Positions 27,553 through 37,540 of a stretch of DNA of 63,758 bases are shown here, in pieces; the first letter of the stretch is position 1; every line of letters starts with the position of its first letter. Position numbers and translations under genes: made by a program. Source of the DNA: Algoriphagus resistens (GTDB taxonomy: Bacteria > Bacteroidota > Bacteroidia > Cytophagales > Cyclobacteriaceae); NCBI RefSeq assembly GCF_001442615.1, contig NZ_LMXN01000022.1:1-63758 (forward strand), written 5' to 3'. The notes under the pieces are model-generated. The model worked only from the letters and a program-made list of their open reading frames with translations. It did not search any database and was not told the DNA's origin.

Positions 27553-29193
27553 TTACCAGTTAGGGTTTTGTGAAAGATTAGGATTGAGATCCCGCTGAGC
27601 CAATGGAACTGGCCACAGATAATGTTTGGACTCATCAAAGGTATTACCGCTCAAAAATACAATATACCCCTCTTCATCGATAGGAACATTTTCTACATCT
27701 CCCTGACGAATGATAAAATCCTTTTTAATCCCCTTTACATCTTTTGCAAGCAGGTCACCCCTTTTCCATCTGAGAATATCAAAATATCGCTGGCCTTCCA
27801 GTACCAATTCAACCCGCCTTTCTCTTCTGATCTCCTCCCTGAGATCCATTCCCCATTCCTGTAGTTCAGAAATAACCATGGGATGCATATTGACTCTCTC
27901 CCTCAACAGGTTAACGGTATTATCCAAATCCTCCTGTGTAAGCGTTCCCTGCTCCAATCTGGCTTCAGCATAGTTGAGCAATATTTCAGCATACCTCATG
28001 ATAATGATATCATTTTCATCCCGATTGTAGGTTGGAACAGCATTCAGATCACAGTATTTACTGAAATAATACCCGGTAGGAGTTACAGAACCCTGTCTGT
28101 TTTGGTTAAACTTTGGAGCGGTAAAAACAGAATTATCCGTATTTTCAGGATTCCCGTCCTGCCTGCCTCCCCAAGGACTGCCAGGAGAAAGAATGGTCAT
28201 TTTCATCCTGGGATCCCGGTGTTCAAAAAGGCTGTCGTAAGTGGTTTCATTATATAACGGGGAGTCCTGGATTGTTTTACCATCCACGCACAAATAAGCA
28301 TCTACCAGAGATTTTGTAGGATTCCACCTGGCTGACTGGTCAGGAACCTGAATTTCCCGGCTCAGGTTATGCATGCTGATATCGGTTGTATAAATCCTGC
28401 TAAACATGGTTTCCCTATTTGTTGGGGATTTGGATGCATCACTTTCAATCATAAAAAGTTCATGGTAATCAGGATAAAGCTGGTAGACCCCAAGATCCAT
28501 TACCTCTTTGGCAGCAGCCTCCGCCACATCAAACTTCTGATAAAACAAGGCTACCCTGGACTTCCATCCCAACGCTGTTCCTTTGGTTATCCTTCCATAA
28601 TCCGAGGAGGAATAACTTTCCGGAAGATCTGCGGCTACTGCGGTAAGTTCTGCCAAAATCCATTCTACAATTTCTTCCCTTGAATTCCGCTCCCCGTAAA
28701 TTTCCGGGTCACCCACATTCAGTGCCTGGGTCACGTGGGGAACATCTCCGAACAGAAAGGTCAGATAACTGTATAAGTAGGCCCGTATGAATCTTACCTC
28801 ACCTGCATACCTGTTTTTGAGCTCTTCATTTACCATTTCCGCCTTTTCATAATTTTCAAGGAAATGGTTGCATCTTCTAATTCCCGCATAGGCTTGCGTC
28901 CATTCAGTATTTAAGGTTCCCAAATCATTGTTATAATTCCCACTGGAAATCAGCCGATAGGAAGTCTGTGTAGGCCATACGGTGTTATCCCCCATATTTT
29001 CCATGTCCACGGTATTTTTCCCTTTAACATAGGCATAGGTACCATTGACCGCCAATAGCAATTGTTCCTCATTTTGCCAAAAATTGGCATCAGAAATAGC
29101 ATCCAAAGGCTCCCTGTCAAGAAAGTCATCGTTACATGCCTGAAGAACCAAGACAGTAAGCAGTAGTGCTAGGATAATTTTGATATTTTTCAT
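27553..29193 (-). CDS. susD: RagB/SusD-family glycan-binding outer-membrane lipoprotein
   Basis: 546 residues; signal peptide with lipobox LQAC (MKNIKIILALLLTVLVLQAC) followed by NDDFLDREPLDAISDANFW, the usual SusD beginning. TPR-like helices (RCNHFLENYEKAE; RAYLYSYLTFLFGDVP) and the C-terminal RxxMHPMVISELQEWGMDLREEIRRERRVELVLEGQRYFDILRW block are standard. It binds oligosaccharides at the cell surface and delivers them to the SusC transporter, whose gene stops 22 bases upstream. The substrate cannot be read from sequence. Confidence 0.95.
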   Translation of the reverse strand: MKNIKIILALLLTVLVLQACNDDFLDREPLDAISDANFWQNEEQLLLAVNGTYAYVKGKNTVDMENMGDNTVWPTQTSYRLISSGNYNNDLGTLNTEWTQAYAGIRRCNHFLENYEKAEMVNEELKNRYAGEVRFIRAYLYSYLTFLFGDVPHVTQALNVGDPEIYGERNSREEIVEWILAELTAVAADLPESYSSSDYGRITKGTALGWKSRVALFYQKFDVAEAAAKEVMDLGVYQLYPDYHELFMIESDASKSPTNRETMFSRIYTTDISMHNLSREIQVPDQSARWNPTKSLVDAYLCVDGKTIQDSPLYNETTYDSLFEHRDPRMKMTILSPGSPWGGRQDGNPENTDNSVFTAPKFNQNRQGSVTPTGYYFSKYCDLNAVPTYNRDENDIIIMRYAEILLNYAEARLEQGTLTQEDLDNTVNLLRERVNMHPMVISELQEWGMDLREEIRRERRVELVLEGQRYFDILRWKRGDLLAKDVKGIKKDFIIRQGDVENVPIDEEGYIVFLSGNTFDESKHYLWPVPLAQRDLNPNLSQNPNW

Positions 29194-29215
29194 CGTGTTA
29201 ATGTCTTAATGAATA

Positions 29216-32200
29216 TTACTGAAGCCCAATGTTTACCCCTACTGTAAAAGTCTTCGCCTGCGGGTAATACCCTCCGGCAGAAAGCGGGGATTCAGGGTCA
29301 TAAGCATAATAGAAATCAGTTTTGGTAAATAAATTATCCCCGGAAAAATAGACCCTGAATTTATTCACCCTCAATCGTTCCAATAATTGGACGGGCAGAG
29401 TATAGCCTATTTGGAGATTTTTTAACCTGAGATAGGAAGCATCCTCAAGCCAATAGGAGGAAACTCTGGAATTGTAAGTCTCTCCGAAGGTAAGTCTTGG
29501 GTAAGATGCATCGGTATTTTCAGGCGTCCATCTGTCTCTGTGGGTAGTCTGGGGATACATGGAAGAACTTTTATAGGCATGTCTGGCATTATCGTACAGA
29601 TAACCCACAGCCTTTCCTACCCCTTGGAAAAAGAAAGAAGCATCAAAACCCTTCCATCCGATATTCCCTCTAAAAGAATAGGTATAGCGTGGAAATGGAT
29701 TTTCGAGAACTGTCCTATCCCCTTCCGCGGTGATTTCTCCGTCTCCGTTCAAATCTTCGTAAACCAAATCACCCGGCCCAAACTTGCTTAACTCACTGGA
29801 GGTCACCGGAATATTGGGAACCAGCTCACCATCAACCCTATCAAAATCGCTTTCCTGCGCCAAACGGGTGGCAACAAAGCCATAATAGGACCCGCTTGCA
29901 TAGCCCACCAAGTTCACATCTGTTCCGTATGCAGGAGGTGTATCACCCATGTCCAGTATTTTATTCTGAACATCTGAAAGCTGAAAATTTGCCCCGTATC
30001 TAAATTCCTTGATTTGGTCCTGCCAGTCCAGGCTCAGTTCCCAGCCCTTATTCTCCACCGCTCCCGCATTGATGTCACTTGGCGTGATTCCCAGAACAGT
30101 AGGCTGCGGAACCCTTAAGAGGATATCTTTGGTCTGTTTGTTAAACCAGTCCCCGGTAAAGGAAAGCTTTCCCTCGAAAAAATATAGATCCAGACCAATG
30201 TTCAGCATCTGTACAGTTTCCCAGGAAAGGTTGGTACCAGCAGAAATAGTCTGAGCAAACCCATTGGTTCTCTGATCTCCAATCGGCATAGTCCCCACAT
30301 CGTTGAGAACTGGCAGATAGGCATAATATTCTGCAAATCCTATCATGTCGCTCAGGTACTGGTTGCCCAATTCACCGAATGAAACCCTGGCTTTCCCGTC
30401 ATAGACCACCTTCTTGAGACCTTCAAAAAAAACCTCATCTGAAAATCTCCATCCGGCAGAAAGAGAAGGGAAAAACTTATAGCGGTTCTCCTCGGACAAT
30501 CTGGAGGAACCATCGTATCTGCCATTCAATTCGAGAAGGTATTTCCCTTTATAGTCATAGTTTAATCGTGCAATCCCGGACCTCAATGCCCAATGATACC
30601 CGTCGCCACTGTTATTTTGTACAGGATTAGTACCTAAATCCAAGGCGGGAACATCCTCTGAGAGAAAATTTCTGCGGTTGCCGGAAAAAGATTCATATCG
30701 TTGCCACTCCTGTTGAAAAGCCAAAAGTCCGCTGAAATTATGCTCACCCCAGGAGTTTCTATAATCCAGCTGTGCCAAGGCATTTTGGTATCGGTTGACA
30801 TAATCCACAATTGTCAGGGAATTTTCCTCCACATTAAACCAAAGGATATCTCCTGAGTCAGGGTGCCTATGTACCACTTTTTTCACAAAGGTCTCTCTTC
30901 TTGAATTACTCATAACCTGGCCATACTGCCCCTTAAGACTCAGATTTTTATGAAGGTTGAGCTGGCCTGTGATATTGGCGGTAAATTCCTGCGATGAAAA
31001 AACATTACTGCCTCCATCGGTAGCAATGGCCACCGGGTTGTTGGCACCGCCACCATAGCCCCATTCGCCGTTGGTATACCTGACAGGTACCAAAGGAGAA
31101 ATATTCAATGCTCCACGGATAACACCACCGGAGGCAGTGGTGGACCATTGCGGTGAATGATAAACCCGATCGATATATCCAATATTTGCATTTAGATCCA
31201 GTATATCCAGTAATGTCGTATTTAGCTTAAATCTTAAATTGTTCCGCTTGGAAGAATAGGCATCCCCAACTACGAGTCCGTCCTGGGTCAAATTCCCATA
31301 AGACACCAGATAACTTAGATTTTCAGCACCTCCTGAAACGGACACATTCGTCTGATACTGGGGAGCCCGCTCTTTAAAAATTTCTTCTATCCAGTTAGTG
31401 CTTGCCGAGAAGTTAGGATCGGTCCCATCGATTACTTTTTGGATATCCTCCTCCGAATACGTTTCAGACTGGCCTACATTCCGGAGTGCCTCGTTTTGGA
31501 GTTGCATCATTTCCACGGATCCCAGCATTTCCGGGAGCTGGATAGGCTTCTGGATACCGAAATAACTATTGATGCTAATCTGCGGGGCGCCTTTTCGCTT
31601 ACCGGATTTTGTGGTAATCAAAATTACACCATTTGCACCGCGAGAACCATAAATGGATGCAGACGCGGCATCTTTTAGGACTGAAACAGACGCTATATCA
31701 TCGGGATTAAGGATATTCATATTCCCTTCAATCCCATCAATGATCACCAATGGATTGGAATTGTTGATACTGCTTACGCCCCTGATTCTTATAGAACCAT
31801 TATCTTGTCCGGGCATGGCTGTATAATTCTGGACTACCAAGCCGGGCATCAATCCCTGTAACAAATTGGATGTATTGGTAGTGGGCCTGTTTTCCAGATC
31901 CTCACTGGTAACCATTTCAACCGCACCGGTAACATTCACTTTCTTTTGTTCCCCAAACCCTACGATCACCACTTCATCAAGTGCTTTGGTATCCCCTCCC
32001 AGATAAATGGTAATAGTCTCATTGTCTCCGAGAAGGATTTCCTGCGACTCATAGCCAATGAAACTGATCACCAAAACCTGCCCGGACTCGGCACTGATCT
32101 CAAACGCCCCATTCACATCAGTCACAGTGCCAGTAGTAGTCCCCTTGATCTGCACCGTTGCCCCCGGTAGGGGTACATCACTATCCCCATCCATCACGGT

Positions 32201-32602
32201 CCCGGAATACAACTGGAATTCGGCTTGTTTTTTCTGCAGTTCCGTTTTCTTTTCCTTAATGGCAATCATTGAGTTTACCTGCTTAAAACTCAGATTAGTA
32301 GCCCTTGATATATCTTCCAACACTTTCAACAGACTCCTTTCACCAGGGCCAATCTGGATAGCTATTTTTTTGGGGTGAATAGCCGAATTGTAGGTAAAAA
32401 GAAATTCAGTCTGTTTTTCAATAGCTGATAACACCTGATCCAGATTTGCATATTTTGAACTAAACTTTACCTTAGTCGTTTCCAGGTCTTGCCCGGTTAC
32501 ATTGCCTGCCAGCAATGTAGTGGTGAGTAAGCATGAAATAAATACACTGTAAAATAGCCTCATAAGCCAGGGCTTTACTTTTTTTAGTAAGCGTGAATCC
32601 AT
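29216..32602 (-). CDS. susC: SusC/RagA-family TonB-dependent transporter with STN signalling domain
   Basis: About 1,128 residues from ATG 32602; the longer frame needs a TTG at 32635. After the signal peptide (ending LLAGNVTGQ) come an STN domain (VKFSSKYANLDQVLSAIEK ... INSMIAIKEK type), a carboxypeptidase-like CarbopepD_reg_2 domain (YSGTVMDGDSDVPLPGATV, FEISAESGQVLVISFIGYES), the SusC plug (GEQKKVNVTGAVEMVTSEDL, GVSSINNSNPLVIIDGIEG, ASIYGSRGANGVILITTKSG) and the 22-strand barrel ending TVGVNIGLQ. The STN domain is the link to the FecR-type anti-sigma factor encoded upstream, so glycan capture should release the ECF sigma factor. Confidence 0.96.
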   Translation of the reverse strand: MDSRLLKKVKPWLMRLFYSVFISCLLTTTLLAGNVTGQDLETTKVKFSSKYANLDQVLSAIEKQTEFLFTYNSAIHPKKIAIQIGPGERSLLKVLEDISRATNLSFKQVNSMIAIKEKKTELQKKQAEFQLYSGTVMDGDSDVPLPGATVQIKGTTTGTVTDVNGAFEISAESGQVLVISFIGYESQEILLGDNETITIYLGGDTKALDEVVIVGFGEQKKVNVTGAVEMVTSEDLENRPTTNTSNLLQGLMPGLVVQNYTAMPGQDNGSIRIRGVSSINNSNPLVIIDGIEGNMNILNPDDIASVSVLKDAASASIYGSRGANGVILITTKSGKRKGAPQISINSYFGIQKPIQLPEMLGSVEMMQLQNEALRNVGQSETYSEEDIQKVIDGTDPNFSASTNWIEEIFKERAPQYQTNVSVSGGAENLSYLVSYGNLTQDGLVVGDAYSSKRNNLRFKLNTTLLDILDLNANIGYIDRVYHSPQWSTTASGGVIRGALNISPLVPVRYTNGEWGYGGGANNPVAIATDGGSNVFSSQEFTANITGQLNLHKNLSLKGQYGQVMSNSRRETFVKKVVHRHPDSGDILWFNVEENSLTIVDYVNRYQNALAQLDYRNSWGEHNFSGLLAFQQEWQRYESFSGNRRNFLSEDVPALDLGTNPVQNNSGDGYHWALRSGIARLNYDYKGKYLLELNGRYDGSSRLSEENRYKFFPSLSAGWRFSDEVFFEGLKKVVYDGKARVSFGELGNQYLSDMIGFAEYYAYLPVLNDVGTMPIGDQRTNGFAQTISAGTNLSWETVQMLNIGLDLYFFEGKLSFTGDWFNKQTKDILLRVPQPTVLGITPSDINAGAVENKGWELSLDWQDQIKEFRYGANFQLSDVQNKILDMGDTPPAYGTDVNLVGYASGSYYGFVATRLAQESDFDRVDGELVPNIPVTSSELSKFGPGDLVYEDLNGDGEITAEGDRTVLENPFPRYTYSFRGNIGWKGFDASFFFQGVGKAVGYLYDNARHAYKSSSMYPQTTHRDRWTPENTDASYPRLTFGETYNSRVSSYWLEDASYLRLKNLQIGYTLPVQLLERLRVNKFRVYFSGDNLFTKTDFYYAYDPESPLSAGGYYPQAKTFTVGVNIGLQ

Positions 32603-32717
32603 AATTTTGAATTGTTTAAATGTGAGTTTAGACAAAAGGAAATGTTCCTGTAGACTTATCTATACAGGTCGTTTCTACCAGAAATGCGGGGGTGCTGCAA
32701 CACTCCCGTTTTTTCTT

Positions 32718-33722
32718 TTAACAAGGCTTCCCTTTGATGATGATCATTTGGTTCTCGGTGAATTTGTAGTCTACATAGCTGGCATATTTTAGGATTTCAA
32801 GAATATTTTTTAAGGTTTCATCACGTTGTTTTAATGTCACTCTACAGTTTAAAAGCCTTGGATCTTCCACGGAAAACTCCACCCCATACCACCTGCTAAG
32901 ACTTTTCAGTACCTGTCCCAGCCTCTCATTTTCAAAATATATGTATCCCTGGGTCCATAAGGCGATAGATTCAGGATCAACTTTTTCTAATTCCACTGTT
33001 GAACTGGCATGGTCATATATAACAACATCACCAACCTGAAGCTTGACCGGATCCAGAGCCTGCACCGGAAAAGTCACCTGCACTGTTCCTGACTTTACTG
33101 CCACCTCCTGATGCTTTTCATCCGGAAATGACCGGATATTAAATGATGTGCCCAAGACTTTGGTTTCCAATTCCCCAGAGGAAATAATAAATGGGCGGCT
33201 TTTATCAGGGGTTACTTCAAAAAATGCCTCACCGGACAGCATGATTTTTCTTGTGCTGTCAGAAAATTCTACAGGATATGAAACTGATGAAGATGAATTT
33301 AATCGGACTGTGGTTCCGTCTGCCAGCGTAATTGTCGCTTTCTGACCTTCTACTGTAGATTTGGTTACCATTTCAACACTTTTTTCAGGGCTAATCCCAT
33401 AAAGCCAAAACGCCAATAATCCTAAACACATGATAATAGTGATGCTTGCAGCCTTGCCCCAATTCCAGCTTTTTTGGGTAATCGGTTTTACCCCTGAAGA
33501 AGGAATATAAATACCGGTAGTTACTTTCTTCCAGGCAGAATTTTTATCGGCAGAGTCACCCCCCTTGGCCTCAACAGTATTGTCAAGCTGAATTAAAAAG
33601 TCTCTATAGCCCTGGGCAAACTGAACGTCGTCCCTAAGTTTCTTTTCAAACTCATCTATCTCATCAGTAGACAACTCTTCAAGTAAGTATTTTTCAAAAT
33701 ATTCAAAATTTTCTAAACTCAT
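32718..33722 (-). CDS. FecR-family anti-sigma factor
   Basis: About 334 residues. Start ATG 33722 (MSLENFEYFEKYL) is favoured over in-frame ATG 33734 because GGAG sits just upstream of it. Cytoplasmic N-terminus, one membrane helix (AASITIIMCLGLLAFWLYG), a periplasmic FecR domain (ATITLADGTTVRLNSSSSVSYP; KIMLSGEAFFEVTPDKSRPFII; VLGTSFNIRSF) and a C-terminal DUF4974 domain (GYIYFENERLGQVLKSLSRWYGV). It should hold the sigma factor inactive until signalled by the STN domain of the SusC protein. Placed between sigma and SusC genes, as in classic ECF-controlled glycan loci. Confidence 0.94.
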   Translation of the reverse strand: MSLENFEYFEKYLLEELSTDEIDEFEKKLRDDVQFAQGYRDFLIQLDNTVEAKGGDSADKNSAWKKVTTGIYIPSSGVKPITQKSWNWGKAASITIIMCLGLLAFWLYGISPEKSVEMVTKSTVEGQKATITLADGTTVRLNSSSSVSYPVEFSDSTRKIMLSGEAFFEVTPDKSRPFIISSGELETKVLGTSFNIRSFPDEKHQEVAVKSGTVQVTFPVQALDPVKLQVGDVVIYDHASSTVELEKVDPESIALWTQGYIYFENERLGQVLKSLSRWYGVEFSVEDPRLLNCRVTLKQRDETLKNILEILKYASYVDYKFTENQMIIIKGKPC

Positions 33723-33788
33723 ATCTCCCTGCATATACAGGTATGACACAGATTCAAATGAATTTGACTATTGTCCTGCTGAAAAATA

Positions 33789-34331
33789 TCAGGAAAGATT
33801 GTTCTTTTCTTTAAGACTGTTTATTACAGCCCTCATCTGGTTTTTTACAGTGCTTTCAGAAATCTGTAACGTTTCAGCGACTTCCGAATTTGAAAAGCCT
33901 GATTTTAGTTTTAGCTGAAGAATCAATCTCCTTCTATCTGGTAGGGAATCGGTAAAAAAATCCAGCTTATCCTGAAATTCTTTGAACTCCATCTGTTCAT
34001 CCGGTGAAAGCTCAGTACTGATAAATACTTCGGAATAGTCCTCGTAATTCATCATTTCCACCTTTCTTCCCCGAAGGTGATTGAGGCAGGCATTTTTTAC
34101 GGATTTATACAAGTATGCCCTAAGTGAACCGGTGATCTTAATCTGATGACGTTGGTTCCAAAAGCGAATAAAAAAATCACTTACCAAATCCGATGACATA
34201 TCAGAAGGACGTACATAGATGGCCGCAAAGTCACAGAGATCATTATAGTACTTGTCAAAAATAAACTTTAACCCAACCGCATCATTACCGGAAACCTGGG
34301 ATAAAGCATCATTATCTTCCTTATTCATCAT
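33789..34331 (-). CDS. ECF RNA polymerase sigma factor (sigma-70 family, FecI/Bacteroides type)
   Basis: About 180 residues from ATG 34331 (a second ATG is the next codon; the longer frame needs TTG 34355). Sigma region 2 (LKFIFDKYYNDLCDFAAIYV ... VSDFFIRFWNQR, LRAYLYKSVKNACLNHLR) and region 4 (LPDRRRLILQLKLKSGFSNSEVAETLQISESTVKNQMRAVINSL) are complete. No region 3 and no extension, typical for ECF factors. First gene of the block leading to FecR, SusC, SusD and EEP genes, which it should activate. Confidence 0.94.
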   Translation of the reverse strand: MMNKEDNDALSQVSGNDAVGLKFIFDKYYNDLCDFAAIYVRPSDMSSDLVSDFFIRFWNQRHQIKITGSLRAYLYKSVKNACLNHLRGRKVEMMNYEDYSEVFISTELSPDEQMEFKEFQDKLDFFTDSLPDRRRLILQLKLKSGFSNSEVAETLQISESTVKNQMRAVINSLKEKNNLS

Positions 34332-34790
34332 AATGTAACAAATATACCTTTGCAAACCATAGTTGACTGATTCTGGAGATTAACAAATAGTTAAACTCCA
34401 AAATATAAATTATATCCTACGAAACCCCACTTTACTAAAATTTTTGTAAATGTGTTCCATCACCTGAGAGATTTAATTCGGCAATTAGACCACTAAATGA
34501 AAGATACATTCGCCGTAACCCATTGTTTTTTTTGTGAGGGAATAGTTAAAAGCAAGACATCCTGTAAATTCGGACGATGTCCATATCCTTTAAATTTAAC
34601 TTCCCAAACTTCTCTTATATGAGGCCACAGCTATCCATTACTTGGATGTGGGCAAATTTGAAATAGCTTTAATGTACTTTTGGAAGAACAGGCAATATGC
34701 TTTCTATACAACTCAGCTCGCTGTAAATTCAACTATGAAGCTCAATGAAATACAATTCTAACCCGATAGTGAAGCCAACCGCTTAAAAAC
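34332..34790. other. Intergenic region between divergent sigma factor and GH32 genes
   Basis: About 460 bases without a credible open frame. It must hold the promoters for both the sigma-FecR-SusCD block and the GH32 gene, which may therefore be co-regulated. I found no clear palindrome or repeat. Confidence 0.4.
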
Positions 34791-36278
34791 ATGAATCGAA
34801 CACTACTTTACCTATCCATTTTCGGCATTTTTGCGCTTTTCTGTTGCAAACCCAAGCCTCAAATCACCTTCGAATCCATTGTGACAGAGGAATTTAGACC
34901 ATCATACCATTTTACCCCTGAGTCGGGTTGGATGAATGACCCAAATGGTTTGATCTATTTGGATGGAGAATACCACCTCTTCTATCAACATTATCCTGAC
35001 AGCACTGTCTGGGGCCCTATGCACTGGGGACATGCAGTTTCTACTGATTTGATCAACTGGGAGTCACTTCCAATAGCGCTTTATCCCGATAGTCTAGGGT
35101 ACATTTTCTCAGGAAGCGCAGTCTTGGATGCAGAGAACAGTTCAGGATTGGGCACTGCAGAAACCCCTCCAATGGTCGCTATTTTCACCTATCACAATGC
35201 TGAAGAAGCAAATACTTCATCCAGCACATTTCAGAGTCAGGCCATCGCTATCTCTTTGGACAAAGGCAGAAGCTGGGAGAAATATGAAGGAAATCCAGTC
35301 TTACCCAATCCAGGAATCCGTGACTTCCGGGATCCAAAGGTCTCCCAGATTACAAACCCTGACGGTTCCAGGTCATGGATCATGACCTTAGCTGTCCTTG
35401 ATCAAATCAATTTTTATAGTTCTACAGATCTGAAAAACTGGACTTTACTTAGTGAATTTGGAAAAAACACCGGTGCCCATGGTGGAGTATGGGAATGTCC
35501 GGATTTACTACCTTTCAAAACTCCCGCCGGGGAAAGCAAATGGGTTTTGCTTGTCAGTATTAATCCGGGAGGTCCTCAGAACGGGTCAGCAACCCAATAT
35601 TTTATCGGTGACTTCGTCAATGGGCGATTCTCGCCGGATGACACCATGATCCGTTGGCTGGATTATGGCCCGGACAATTACGCAGGGGTAACTTGGAGTA
35701 ATCTCCCTACCGCTCAGAACAGAACACTGTTTATAGGCTGGATGAGTAACTGGCTCTATGCAAATGTGGTTCCAACCACAACCTGGAGATCAGCAATGAC
35801 CGTACCCAGAGAATTAAGCCTGTTCGATGTGGACGGTACTTTACTGCTGAAGTCTGCTCCTGCGGATGAACTTGAAAAACTTCGTTCTGAAGAATATGAG
35901 GTGGATAAACAAACTTCTGAATTACCTTCTGAAGCAGTGGAAATCACGGCCAATGTAAATTCAGATTCTTTTTCGATAACCTTCTCAAATGAACTTGGGG
36001 AAAGTCTTGTACTCTCAAAAGAAAATGGTCTTGTGAGCATAGATCGGAGAAATGCTGGCAAAAGTGATTTTCAGCGGGATTTTGCAGCAATGCATTCTGC
36101 ACCTATGAGCTGGGAGGCAAAAGATATCAGGATATTTTTAGACGCATCATCCATAGAACTATTCGTAAATGATGGGGAATTAGTAATGACTTCTATCCTA
36201 TTTCCAAACAGTCCATGGAAAAGCGTAACGTTTTCTGAAAACCTGAATTCCTTAAAAATCTATAATTTGAAAAAATAA
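34791..36278 (+). CDS. GH32 fructan hydrolase (levanase/inulinase/invertase) lipoprotein
   Basis: 495 residues. Short signal peptide with a probable lipobox ALFC (ALFCCKPKP). The five-bladed propeller carries the GH32 triad: nucleophile Asp50 in WMNDPNG, transition-state Asp181 in FRDPKV and acid/base Glu235 in WECPDL; the C-terminal beta-sandwich ends ASSIELFVNDGELVMTSILFP. It hydrolyses beta-fructosyl bonds of levan, inulin or sucrose-type sugars at the cell surface or in the periplasm. Divergent from the ECF-SusCD block, which suggests that block imports a fructan, though no second GH32 or fructokinase gene is here to confirm it. Confidence 0.93.
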   Translation: MNRTLLYLSIFGIFALFCCKPKPQITFESIVTEEFRPSYHFTPESGWMNDPNGLIYLDGEYHLFYQHYPDSTVWGPMHWGHAVSTDLINWESLPIALYPDSLGYIFSGSAVLDAENSSGLGTAETPPMVAIFTYHNAEEANTSSSTFQSQAIAISLDKGRSWEKYEGNPVLPNPGIRDFRDPKVSQITNPDGSRSWIMTLAVLDQINFYSSTDLKNWTLLSEFGKNTGAHGGVWECPDLLPFKTPAGESKWVLLVSINPGGPQNGSATQYFIGDFVNGRFSPDDTMIRWLDYGPDNYAGVTWSNLPTAQNRTLFIGWMSNWLYANVVPTTTWRSAMTVPRELSLFDVDGTLLLKSAPADELEKLRSEEYEVDKQTSELPSEAVEITANVNSDSFSITFSNELGESLVLSKENGLVSIDRRNAGKSDFQRDFAAMHSAPMSWEAKDIRIFLDASSIELFVNDGELVMTSILFPNSPWKSVTFSENLNSLKIYNLKK

Positions 36279-36342
36279 GGGTGGCTTGCTATTGACTTCA
36301 CAAAACATTTTGTCATAAATTGGTATATCAAGCCATAAAAAA

Positions 36343-36687
36343 ATGAAAAAACGGTTACCAATCCTTATGATTTCCCTGAGTTGGGTGCTATGGTTTGTGT
36401 CTGTTTTTTCATTTCCGGTTACTATAGATTCTTCCGGAAATGGCTTCGCTCATGATTCGGTTTCGAATCTCGCTCAGCTTACTAAAATCCAGTTTAATGC
36501 TCCACCGGAATTGCTGGAAATCCCGGAATTCAAGGTTGATTGGACTCTTAATGCCAAACTTAACCCTAATTGGTATTTTGACTTTCTTAGTCCCTATAAA
36601 GTCTGTTTACCTCCTTCATTTTTCAAAAAGTCAATTCCACTTTTCGATATAAAGGACATTTTTATACATTTTTTTTACCCTTGGTAA
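36343..36687 (+). CDS. Small hypothetical exported protein
   Basis: 114 residues, ATG followed by Lys-rich MKKRLPILM and a hydrophobic segment (ISLSWVLWFVSVFSFP) resembling a signal peptide or anchor; the remainder has no motif I recognise. It begins 64 bases after the GH32 stop in the same direction, so could be co-transcribed. Short length and lack of homology leave open that it is not translated. Confidence 0.42.
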   Translation: MKKRLPILMISLSWVLWFVSVFSFPVTIDSSGNGFAHDSVSNLAQLTKIQFNAPPELLEIPEFKVDWTLNAKLNPNWYFDFLSPYKVCLPPSFFKKSIPLFDIKDIFIHFFYPW

Positions 36688-36753
36688 AATAGAATAGAAC
36701 CTTTCCTGGCGACCTTATATCGCACAAAATCTATTCATTTTATCCTAATTCTT

Positions 36754-37248
36754 ATGATCTCAATTGATTCTGTCACTCTTGTAGTGACATCTTTTGCCCT
36801 ACTGGCTTCTGCCTCACCGTTTGTATACTACAGTTACAAGCTCAGAAAAATAAGCAATGAAAATCTTGCGACATTTGAAGAGTTTTCTTCTACTAATAAT
36901 GTCATTCCAACCCAGCATGAGCGTTGGAGAAACCACTATCATTTAGGTTTGGATAACCAATCCAAAAAGCTGATCTACCACCGGTTCGGCAGCTATCCTG
37001 AGCAAAGTCTGATAGACTTGGGCGAAGTGGCCAAAGTCAGCATCCAAGAGAAAATCCGCAGGGTGCTGGTAGGAAAAGAGAAGCGCTTTATATTAGATTT
37101 TCTGGCTTTGCAGTTCCATTTCAAGGATGCCTCCCATTCTCCCAAAACAATTGAAATCTATGATGGGGAGCTCTTTTCCGATATGGCGGGCGAACGTGGA
37201 ATAGCTCAAAAATGGCGAAAAATCCTGGAGAACCACCTGAAAGATTAA
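36754..37248 (+). CDS. Hypothetical membrane-anchored protein
   Basis: 164 residues. One N-terminal membrane helix (SVTLVVTSFALLASASPFVYYSY) and a cytosolic-type domain of about 130 residues, rich in charged residues and aromatic pairs (ERWRNHYHLGLDNQSKKLIYHRFG; KRFILDFLALQFHFKD; AQKWRKILENHLKD). It looks like a genuine gene (good coding texture, own terminator just after), but I cannot assign a family or function. Confidence 0.72.
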   Translation: MISIDSVTLVVTSFALLASASPFVYYSYKLRKISNENLATFEEFSSTNNVIPTQHERWRNHYHLGLDNQSKKLIYHRFGSYPEQSLIDLGEVAKVSIQEKIRRVLVGKEKRFILDFLALQFHFKDASHSPKTIEIYDGELFSDMAGERGIAQKWRKILENHLKD

Positions 37249-37279
37249 ATCTACTTAGATACTATATGGTCTGATTCGC

Positions 37280-37313
37280 AAAAGGTCCAGTTTGTTAACT
37301 GGGCCTTTTTTTT
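37280..37313 (+). terminator. Rho-independent terminator
   Basis: AAAGGTCCAGTT and AACTGGGCCTTT form a stem with one T/G interruption and a short TGTT loop, followed by eight T. Terminates the preceding hypothetical gene. Confidence 0.88.
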
Positions 37314-37540
37314 GGTCCCTTACCCGATAACCCAATTGAAAGTTGATTATTTTGTATCATTATTTTATGTGTACCCTTGTAACTACGCATACGGGCTGTG
37401 CAGAAACTATGGAAGTATAAATTGACAACTCCCTCTTTTTCAAAGGGTGTAATGAGATTTCCACTGGTTATACACGCTACAAATTCTGTTACTTGTATTT
37501 ATTAGGACATATATTACATTAAGGTCAAAACTCAAACATC

